From Clostridia bacterium (GTDB lineage: Bacteria; Bacillota_A; Clostridia; Oscillospirales; CAG-272): DNA of 5,273 nucleotides. Positions 1 to 4,451 of this stretch are shown one piece after another. The translations under genes and the position numbers were made by a program. Numbering within the stretch: position 1 is the first letter of the stretch; every line of letters begins with the position of its first letter. Location: NCBI GenBank assembly GCA_017542695.1, contig JAFXWT010000268.1, positions 1-5,273 on the forward strand, in the 5' to 3' direction. Under the pieces are notes generated by a model. That model was not told the origin of the DNA. It was given only the letters and a program-made list of their open reading frames with translations, and made no database searches.

Positions 1-74
1 ACATACTTATTATACAATCATGCGGACAATATTTCAAGAAGATTTTTCAAAAATACGCAAATTTCGGAGGGAAA

Positions 75-1235
75 ATGAAAATCACGGCTGTGATATGCGA
101 GCTTGACCCGTTCCATTACGGTCACGAGTACCTTTTTCGCCGCGTGAAAGAGGAGTCGGACGCCGTTATCGCCATCATGAGCGGCGGCTTTACAGAGCGC
201 GGCGAGGCGGCGATGCTGTCGAAATACGCCCGCGCCGACGCCGCGCTTTACGGCGGCGCGGACCTTGTGCTCGAGCTGCCGTTCCCGTTTTCAATGTCGG
301 GCGCGGAAAAATTCGCGCTCGGCGGCATTGATATCGCCCGCGCCCTCGGGTGCGTTGACGAGATCGCGTTCGGCAGTGAAACGGGCGACGCGGGCGAGAT
401 AAATCGCGCGGCGGCGCGCCTCTGCTCGACGGATTTTACGCGCGCGCTGGCGGTGAAGAAGGGAGAGGCGCACAGCGAGCCGTTCGGCGCACTCTATTTT
501 GATACGTACCGCGCGCTTTACGGCGACGGCGGGATATTCAACGGCTCAAACGACATCCTCGCCGTTTCGTACGCGAAGCGGCTGTACGAAACGGGCTCGA
601 AAATAAAGATCCGCGCAGTCAGGCGCGAGGGCAGGAGCTACTCGGGCGAGGGCGAGGGATTTTCAAGCGCGTCCGAAATTCGCCGCGTGATCCTTTCGGG
701 CGGCGACTACGCGCCGCTTGTGCCGGCGTATTCGGCGCGTGAGATCACATCGGCGCTTGCCGGCGGTTCGATCTCGGAAACAGAGCGCCTCTACGCGCCG
801 CTCGCGGCGATCTACCGCGTTTGTGACACGTCCGGCTTTTCCTCGGCGTATGAGACGGGGGACGAACTATACAATCGTATAAAATCTGCTTTTGCCGATG
901 GCTGCTCGTTTTCCGAAGTCGTCGGTAAAGCGGCGGCAAAGAGTTACTCGCCGTCGAAAGTGCGTCGCGCGATGATTTTCGCCGCCCTCGGCGTGACCGG
1001 TTGGGACGTGGCGAAAGTGACTTATACAACTGTATTAGGCGCGAACAAGACGGGGTGCGAGATACTTAAATCAATCAAGAAAACAGCGCGGATCGACGTT
1101 GTGACAAAGCCCGCCGATTATTCATCGCATGCGTACGGTCTGGCGCAGAAAGCGGAAGCGCTCGTCGCGCTCGCGCGCCGCAGTCCCGCGCCCGCGGGCG
1201 AGATGATGAAAATGTCGCCCGTGATAATGGAATAA
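75..1235 (+). CDS. tmcAL: tRNA(Met) cytidine acetate ligase, TmcAL/YlbM family
   Basis: In characterised members this cytoplasmic enzyme activates acetate with ATP and acetylates the wobble cytidine (C34) of elongator tRNA-Met to ac4C. Seen here: an N-terminal nucleotidyltransferase signature, VICELDPFHYGH, with the HxGH motif at residues 14-17; the family block MSGGFTERGEAAMLSKYARA at about 35-54; GGADLVLELPFPFS at about 60-73; a GSNDILAVSY segment near 157-166; and an SSASEIRR segment near 197-204, matching the usual SxSxIR stretch. The 386 residues are slightly short of the roughly 400-415 typical of the family, but the protein looks complete. The ATG at 75 is supported by GGAGG at 66-70, though the spacing of about 4 nt is tight. 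Any promoter would lie in 1-60 or off the left edge. Family assignment is firm; the biochemical role is transferred from the Bacillus enzyme. Confidence 0.93.
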   Translation: MKITAVICELDPFHYGHEYLFRRVKEESDAVIAIMSGGFTERGEAAMLSKYARADAALYGGADLVLELPFPFSMSGAEKFALGGIDIARALGCVDEIAFGSETGDAGEINRAAARLCSTDFTRALAVKKGEAHSEPFGALYFDTYRALYGDGGIFNGSNDILAVSYAKRLYETGSKIKIRAVRREGRSYSGEGEGFSSASEIRRVILSGGDYAPLVPAYSAREITSALAGGSISETERLYAPLAAIYRVCDTSGFSSAYETGDELYNRIKSAFADGCSFSEVVGKAAAKSYSPSKVRRAMIFAALGVTGWDVAKVTYTTVLGANKTGCEILKSIKKTARIDVVTKPADYSSHAYGLAQKAEALVALARRSPAPAGEMMKMSPVIME

Positions 1236-1259
1236 TTTTTCCTCAAAGCGTCAAGAATA

Positions 1260-1269
1260 GAGATATCTC
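1260..1269. repeat. 10-bp perfect palindrome upstream of the CotF-like gene
   Basis: GAGATATCTC is a perfect 10-bp palindrome that ends 2 nt before the Shine-Dalgarno AAAGGAGG (1272-1279) of the next gene. It could be a small operator or chance. No promoter hexamers with good spacing were recognised in the 52-nt gap, so it is not known whether the CotF-like gene has its own promoter or is read from tmcAL. Confidence 0.3.
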
Positions 1270-1287
1270 ACAAAGGAGGATATTTTT

Positions 1288-1743
1288 ATGACGCTTACCA
1301 CAAAAGAAACTGATCTACTCAAAGACCTCAAATCACAGGAACAGCTCTGCATCGACAAGTACACCCGCTATTCCGCTGAAGCGTGCGATACGGGGCTGAA
1401 AACACTTTTCGACACGATCTGTCAGACGGAGCGAACGCATCTCCAAACGGTGACGGACATCCTTAACGGCGCGGAGCCGCACGAAACGACGTCGCCGACG
1501 GCGACGACAGCCGTCTACACCGGAAAGAGCACGTGCAGCGAAACGTCGAAGCAAAGTGACGCATACCTCTGCCGAGACGCGCTTGCGATGGAAAAGCACG
1601 TTTCGTCGGTCTACGACACGTGCGTGTTTGAGTTCTCAAATCCGAAACTGCGCGACACGCTCGCGCACATCCAGAAGGAAGAGCAGAACCACGGCGAACA
1701 GCTTTATACGTATCTCGCCGCAAACGGAATGTACAATTCATGA
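1288..1743 (+). CDS. CotF-like spore coat / ferritin-like domain protein
   Basis: A 151-aa protein that appears to be a four-helix ferritin-like bundle resembling the Coat_F family. The spacing of acidic and histidine residues matches a diiron-carboxylate pattern: E18 in helix 1, E48-x-x-H51 in helix 2 (ERTH), E102 in helix 3 (MEKH) and E132-x-x-H135 in helix 4 (EQNH). A Thr/Ser/Ala-rich linker at about 62-90 separates the two helical pairs. The C-terminus (YLAANGMYNS) resembles the GWY-type end of CotF proteins. Six cysteines (21, 33, 45, 83, 95, 112) are notable for a small protein. The start is set by a strong AAAGGAGG at 1272-1279, 8 nt upstream. An intrinsic terminator follows directly, so the gene ends its transcript. 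Family-level assignment is reasonable. A structural coat role or metal/redox role is inference; a rubrerythrin-like or DUF-type ferritin-fold protein is the alternative. Confidence 0.72.
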   Translation: MTLTTKETDLLKDLKSQEQLCIDKYTRYSAEACDTGLKTLFDTICQTERTHLQTVTDILNGAEPHETTSPTATTAVYTGKSTCSETSKQSDAYLCRDALAMEKHVSSVYDTCVFEFSNPKLRDTLAHIQKEEQNHGEQLYTYLAANGMYNS

Positions 1744-1744
1744 G

Positions 1745-1778
1745 AAAAATATCCGTCGCAATAGCGGCGGATATTTTT
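1745..1778 (+). terminator. Rho-independent terminator after the CotF-like gene
   Basis: AAAAATATCCG (1745-1755) pairs with CGGATATTTTT (1768-1778). The stem extends inward through a T·G wobble (1756/1767) and CGC/GCG (1757-1759/1764-1766) to an AATA loop (1760-1763). A T run at 1774-1780 follows. It begins 2 nt after the stop codon and should separate the CotF-like transcript from the DapF-like gene. Confidence 0.93.
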
Positions 1779-1813
1779 TTGCCTTGATATTCACCATGCG
1801 CGCCGCCTTTTTA

Positions 1814-1819
1814 TATAAT
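1814..1819 (+). promoter_or_regulatory. Possible sigma-A -10 box for the DapF-like gene
   Basis: A perfect TATAAT lies between the upstream terminator and the DapF-like start, where a promoter would be expected. The matching -35 is poor: TTCACC at 1790-1795 gives an 18-nt spacer, and the better TTGATA at 1784-1789 is 24 nt away. Transcription from it would leave an unusually short leader of about 15 nt overlapping the Shine-Dalgarno. Weak call. Confidence 0.35.
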
Positions 1820-1841
1820 ATAAAGGAAAGGTGGCTGGGCG

Positions 1842-2576
1842 ATGATTTTTATGAAATACCATGTCTGCGCGTGCGACGTGATCGTGACGGACGAAAGATC
1901 GCACGCGGACGCGCGGACGCTTTGCGCGCGGCATACGGGAGCGGGATCGGCGATGATGTGCGCGGTGCGCGAAAATCCGTTTTCGGCGAGGTTTTTCCGC
2001 GCGGACGGCAGGGAGGCGATGCTCGATTTGTCGTCGCTGATATGCGCCGCGGCGCATCTTTCGGAAAAATGCGGCACGCCGAAGATCACGATCATGACGC
2101 GCGGCGGCGTGTGTGAAGCCGAGATCACCTCGCGTGGCGACGTGACGCTGACGATCCCTGAGGTCGATATCGGCAAGATAAAGCTTCGCCGCGCCGACGT
2201 CTCTCCGCCGACGGAGTACGCGAAACTCGACTTTTTCGGCGCACGCGCTTTTTGTCCGACGGACGACGTGTGGGATGCGATACTGTTCGGACTTGGCGAA
2301 AAAATGAGCACCTACCGCGCTTTTTCGAGCGGTGCAGACGTTGACATCGTGCGCCTGCGCGGGTCTGATACGATCGAAGTGCGTTCGTACGAGCGGGGCG
2401 CGGGATACATCACGTCGGCGGGCGGCGCCGTCGTGGCCGCGATGGCGCTCCATGCGCTCGGCAAATGCGGGACGGGCATTTCGGTCGCTGTCGATTCGGG
2501 TCGGATGAGCGTTTCCATCGGCAAAAAAACGACCGTGACCGCGACGGTGACAAAGGTTTTCAAAGGAGAATTGTGA
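1842..2576 (+). CDS. DapF-fold protein lacking both catalytic cysteines (predicted non-epimerase)
   Basis: The 244-aa product follows the layout of diaminopimelate epimerase (usually about 270-280 aa). ARHTGAG at 29-35 matches the DapF RHxGxG segment, RFFRADGREA at 50-59 matches RIFNADGSE, and VRSYERGAG at 180-188 matches VRVYERGAGET. DapF uses two cysteines, one in CGNG after the NADG motif and one in ACGTG after ERGAGET. By alignment these fall on Asp62 and Ala193. The substrate-binding Asn of NADG is Arg53, the GNPH motif is not recognisable, and the Asn of the NxxF segment is Asp166. Glu184 and Arg185 of ERG are kept. The ATG at 1842 has AGGTGG (1829-1834) 7 nt upstream; the in-frame ATG at 1851 would be 16 nt away. 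The fold is a confident motif-based reading. Loss of epimerase/racemase activity is inference from the missing residues, and the function is unknown. The gene stands alone between a terminator and a new promoter. Confidence 0.72.
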   Translation: MIFMKYHVCACDVIVTDERSHADARTLCARHTGAGSAMMCAVRENPFSARFFRADGREAMLDLSSLICAAAHLSEKCGTPKITIMTRGGVCEAEITSRGDVTLTIPEVDIGKIKLRRADVSPPTEYAKLDFFGARAFCPTDDVWDAILFGLGEKMSTYRAFSSGADVDIVRLRGSDTIEVRSYERGAGYITSAGGAVVAAMALHALGKCGTGISVAVDSGRMSVSIGKKTTVTATVTKVFKGEL

Positions 2577-2592
2577 TTTTTTCGGTTTATGG

Positions 2593-2621
2593 TTGACATT
2601 TTCCCGAAAAAATGATATCAT
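2593..2621 (+). promoter_or_regulatory. Near-consensus sigma-A promoter for the leader RNA and small ORF
   Basis: A perfect -35 TTGACA (2593-2598), a 17-nt spacer and a -10 TATCAT (2616-2621), with a TGn extended -10 (TG at 2613-2614). Transcription should start near 2628, which is where the first paired base of the leader RNA lies. This is the best promoter in the window. Confidence 0.9.
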
Positions 2622-2627
2622 AAAAGT

Positions 2628-2801
2628 GCCAAACAACCGAATATTTTTTTCAAAATGGAAAGACCGGACTATTGAAAAAATGTAGTCTTTCTTACTTTCC
2701 GTTTTGTAAAAAATTTCTTTACAGAAAGAAAAGGTTGTTTGGCGACAATGGAAGATCTACATTTTTTAGTGCGCTCTTCCATGGGCGCACTTTTTGTTTT
2801 T
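2628..2801 (+). ncRNA. Structured 5' leader RNA ending in an intrinsic terminator (candidate cis-regulatory element or small RNA)
   Basis: The predicted transcript opens with GCCAAACAACC (2628-2638), perfectly complementary to GGTTGTTTGGC (2733-2743): an 11-bp closing stem that starts at the predicted +1. Inside, CAAAATGGAAAG (2651-2662) pairs with CTTTCCGTTTTG (2695-2706) over 12 bp with one G·U pair. That helix can continue past a single mismatch as 2643-2649 with 2708-2714 (all A/T). GACTA (2667-2671) and TAGTC (2683-2687) can form an apical hairpin. The closed domain is followed by a terminator hairpin. ATGGAAGA (2748-2755) is complementary to TCTTCCAT (2775-2782) in the terminator loop, offering an alternative or pseudoknotted fold. 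Promoter, closed aptamer-like domain and terminator before an ORF resemble a riboswitch or attenuator, but no known riboswitch, T-box or protein-leader consensus was recognised. A stand-alone RNA (for example 6S-like) remains possible. Seen: the helices; inferred: regulation. Confidence 0.62.
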
Positions 2802-2813
2802 GGGAGGATGTAA
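2748..2813 (+). CDS. Possible 21-codon leader peptide reading through the terminator
   Basis: ATG at 2748 opens 21 codons (beginning MEDLHFLVRS) that run through the whole terminator hairpin and T-tract and stop with TAA at 2811-2813, 2 nt before the ATG of the small protein at 2816. A ribosome on it would keep the terminator from folding and would finish next to the downstream start, so it could couple the two. The ribosome-binding site is poor: AAGG at 2731-2734 is about 13 nt away and lies partly in the closing stem. It may be a chance ORF. Confidence 0.25.
   Translation: MEDLHFLVRSSMGALFVFGRM
2768..2801 (+). terminator. Rho-independent terminator in the leader, upstream of the small ORF
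   Basis: AGTGCGC (2768-2774) pairs with GCGCACT (2785-2791), extendable by T·G and C-G pairs into the loop. An interrupted T-tract TTTTTGTTTTT (2791-2801) follows. The GC-rich stem plus tract should terminate efficiently. It lies between a strong promoter and the small ORF's Shine-Dalgarno, so the ORF is expressed only by read-through or if the hairpin is prevented from forming. Confidence 0.88.
2802..2807 (+). promoter_or_regulatory. Shine-Dalgarno that fixes the small ORF start at 2816
   Basis: GGGAGG lies 8 nt before the ATG at 2816 and directly after the terminator T-tract. It decides against the in-frame TTG at 2672, which would place 48 extra codons across the structured leader and terminator and has no Shine-Dalgarno. 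Confidence 0.85.
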
Positions 2814-2815
2814 TA

Positions 2816-3091
2816 ATGACAAATCAGGAGAAACTTGACAAGTCATGCGATAACGCGGACGGAATATGGATAGAGGGCGATCCCGATGATATTTCGAATA
2901 TGTACGAGATCCTCAAAGCAAAAATTTCAGGCGACGAAACGCTTTGCGAGAAAACACGCGAGCTGATCGAGATGCTTATCAAGACGTTTCATTCTTTGAT
3001 AAATATCAAGACCGTTAAAGCATACAAAGAAGGATGGGCGGACTGCCTCAAAAGCATGACCGGATCAAACGAACGATCCGGCAACGAATAA
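2816..3091 (+). CDS. Small acidic orphan protein, 91 aa, unknown function
   Basis: I do not recognise this protein. It begins MTNQEKLDKSCDNADGIW and is acidic in its first half (EGDPDD at about 20-25). It appears mostly alpha-helical from about residue 26 to 81, and ends in a polar tail (TGSNERSGNE). There is no signal peptide, transmembrane segment or zinc-binding cysteine pattern; only two cysteines plus one more near 77 were noted. The closing AYKEGWADCLKSM stretch has the look of C-terminal helices in small phage- or plasmid-type proteins, but this is only a resemblance. The start is set by GGGAGG at 2802-2807. A longer reading from TTG at 2672 is rejected because it would cross the leader RNA. 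Expression depends on passing the terminator at 2768-2801, so the protein is probably conditional. Codon use is more A/T-rich than tmcAL or the DapF-like gene. Confidence 0.7.
   Translation: MTNQEKLDKSCDNADGIWIEGDPDDISNMYEILKAKISGDETLCEKTRELIEMLIKTFHSLINIKTVKAYKEGWADCLKSMTGSNERSGNE
3060..3081. repeat. 7-bp inverted repeat at the end of the small ORF
   Basis: CCGGATC (3060-3066) and GATCCGG (3075-3081) flank an 8-nt spacer within the last codons of the small protein. No T-tract follows, so it is not an intrinsic terminator. It could be a 3'-end stabilising hairpin. Confidence 0.4.
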
Positions 3092-3125
3092 CACGGGATC
3101 GCGCAAGCCGATCATACACATTTAC

Positions 3126-3149
3126 ATATATAAATATATAAATATATAC
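3126..3149. repeat. Three tandem copies of an 8-bp AT unit
   Basis: ATATATAA at 3126-3133 and 3134-3141, then ATATATAC at 3142-3149, in the intergenic space between two converging genes. The tract is pure A/T apart from the final base, in an otherwise GC-rich region. No function is apparent; it is probably slippage-generated spacer DNA. Confidence 0.7.
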
Positions 3150-3157
3150 AAAATAAA

Positions 3158-3182
3158 AAAAGCACGGCGGCGCCGTGCTTTT
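3158..3182. terminator. Bidirectional terminator between convergent genes
   Basis: AAAAGCACGGC (3158-3168) pairs with GCCGTGCTTTT (3172-3182) around a 3-nt GGC loop. On the + strand it is followed by T residues to 3183, serving the small ORF. On the minus strand the A run at 3155-3161 reads as a U-tract, ending the ispH–rpsA message 16 nt or so past its stop codon. Confidence 0.92.
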
Positions 3183-3197
3183 TCGTGTTTTGTGATA

Positions 3198-4451
3198 TTA
3201 TTCCGCGTCTTTTGTTTCCTCGGCGGAAGCGGCTTCTTCAGCCGGAGCTTCTTTGGCTGCGGCTTTCTTTGTTGTTCTCTTTTTCGGCTTTTCTTCTGCC
3301 GGAGCTTCCTCTACGGGAGCCGCGACTGTCTCTTCTGCCGGAGCTTCTTCAGCCGCCGTTTCATCATCGGCAGCTTCCTCTACGGGCTCTTCGGGGAGAA
3401 GTGCGCGGATGGAAAGACTTACTTTTTTGCCTTCCTCGTCGATGTCTGTTATCTTTGCGTCGACAAGCTCGCCCTTTGTGAGAACTTCGGCGGGGCTGCC
3501 GAGCTTCTTGTTTGCGATCTGCGAAATGTGGATAAGACCATCAACGCCGGGGATGATCTGCGCGAACGCGCCGAACGGCATCATCGAAACGATCTTGACG
3601 TTTACAACGTCGCCGACGTTGTACTGCTCGCGGAACAGCTTCCACGGGTTTGTCTCTTCCGTCTTGTAGCCGAGAGAAATGCGGCCTTTTTCTTTGTCGA
3701 ACGATTTGACGAATACGTCGAGCTTGTCGCCCACAGCGACAACGTCGGACGGCTTCGAGATGCGGAGCCACGACAGCTCGGACATATGTACCATACCGTC
3801 AACGCCGCCGAGGTCGACGAACGCACCGTAAGATGTGAGACTCTTTACTGTGCCCTCGTAGTGCTTGCCTTCCTCGATCTCATTCCAGAACGCCTCTTCT
3901 CTTGCGCGTCTTTCCTCGCGTGCTACGGCGCGGATGGAGCCGACGGCGCGGCGTCTTTCGTCTTTGACGTCGATGATCTTGAATTTCTGCGTTGTTCCGA
4001 CAAGCGTTGCAAGATCGCCGTCCTTCGGGACTGTCGTCTGCGAGCCGGGAACGAAGATCTTTTGGCTCAATGCCGCGATGATAACGCCGCCCTTGACCGC
4101 CTCGATGACCTTGCCCTCAAGGACTTCGCCGCTTTCGGCGGCTTCCTTGACCTTATCCCAGGAGCGACCTGCGTCGCTCTTTTTCTTCGAGAGCACCGCG
4201 ATGCCGTCAACGTCGCTGACTCTGACCGCGACGGCGGTAACTTCGTCGCCGAGCTTGAAGAGGTCTTCAAGCTTCGCTGTCGGATCGTCTGTAACGTTCT
4301 CGATCGTAAGAACGCCCGTACATTTTGAGCCGAGGTCGAGTTTGACTTCTGTGCCCGAAACGTATGTGACGATGCCCGTAACCGTATCTCCTGTATTTAA
4401 TGTTTTGAAGCTTTCTTCAAGAAGTTGTGCGAAATTGTTCTGTTCGCTCAT
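3198..4451 (-). CDS. rpsA: Possible internal-start product: free S1 protein, 417 aa
   Basis: An in-frame ATG (4449-4451) at the exact IspH/S1 junction, beginning MSEQNNFAQLLEES, would give a 417-aa protein holding all four S1 domains plus the acidic/basic tail. That is the normal size of a free-standing Firmicute S1. A perfect AAGGAGGT on the minus strand (4462-4469) lies 10 nt upstream. Seen: the Shine-Dalgarno, ATG and domain boundary. Inferred: that ribosomes use it. The same codons also spell the Lys-Glu-Val of IspH's C-terminus, so the match could be coincidence. Confidence 0.45.
   Translation of the reverse strand: MSEQNNFAQLLEESFKTLNTGDTVTGIVTYVSGTEVKLDLGSKCTGVLTIENVTDDPTAKLEDLFKLGDEVTAVAVRVSDVDGIAVLSKKKSDAGRSWDKVKEAAESGEVLEGKVIEAVKGGVIIAALSQKIFVPGSQTTVPKDGDLATLVGTTQKFKIIDVKDERRRAVGSIRAVAREERRAREEAFWNEIEEGKHYEGTVKSLTSYGAFVDLGGVDGMVHMSELSWLRISKPSDVVAVGDKLDVFVKSFDKEKGRISLGYKTEETNPWKLFREQYNVGDVVNVKIVSMMPFGAFAQIIPGVDGLIHISQIANKKLGSPAEVLTKGELVDAKITDIDEEGKKVSLSIRALLPEEPVEEAADDETAAEEAPAEETVAAPVEEAPAEEKPKKRTTKKAAAKEAPAEEAASAEETKDAE

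Noticed and set aside
2562..2596. Shine-Dalgarno-like AAAGGAG at the end of the DapF-like gene followed by GTG at 2573
   Set aside because: The frame encodes only seven residues before TGA and ends inside the -35 box; AAAGGAG simply encodes the Lys-Gly of the DapF-like C-terminus. It could mark a lost downstream gene, but nothing supports that.
1791..2636. Long minus-strand open frame (281 codons) antisense to the DapF-like gene
   Set aside because: It is Arg/His-rich with no recognisable domain or Shine-Dalgarno, runs across the promoter and terminator region, and mirrors the GC-rich codon bias of the + strand gene, whose motifs are clear.
2655..2675. Six-codon ORF MERPDY in the leader
   Set aside because: There is no Shine-Dalgarno (preceded by a T run), it is buried in the 12-bp helix, and it lacks the runs of regulatory codons expected of an attenuation peptide.
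2628..2801. Assignment of the leader as 6S RNA or a named riboswitch
   Set aside because: The size is close to 6S RNA, but the closed domain is only about 116 nt, has a very asymmetric internal loop, and a terminator plus ORF follow directly. No consensus of the TPP, SAM, FMN, cobalamin, lysine, glycine, purine, c-di-GMP, THF or T-box classes was found by eye.
2672..2815. N-terminal extension of the small ORF from TTG at 2672
   Set aside because: It would translate the apical loop, the closing stem and the terminator, has no Shine-Dalgarno, and has an unlikely composition (Phe/Lys/Cys-rich). The ATG at 2816 has a good GGGAGG.
3060..3081. Inverted repeat as a terminator of the small ORF
   Set aside because: No T-tract follows; the real terminator is the hairpin at 3158-3182.
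3192..4328. Long + strand open frame (378 codons) opposite the S1 domains, and another at 3865-4770
   Set aside because: Both lie antisense to the unmistakable IspH–S1 coding sequence. Their compositions (Phe/Leu/Cys/Arg- and Ser/Thr-rich) are typical complements of Glu/Lys/Ala-rich coding DNA.
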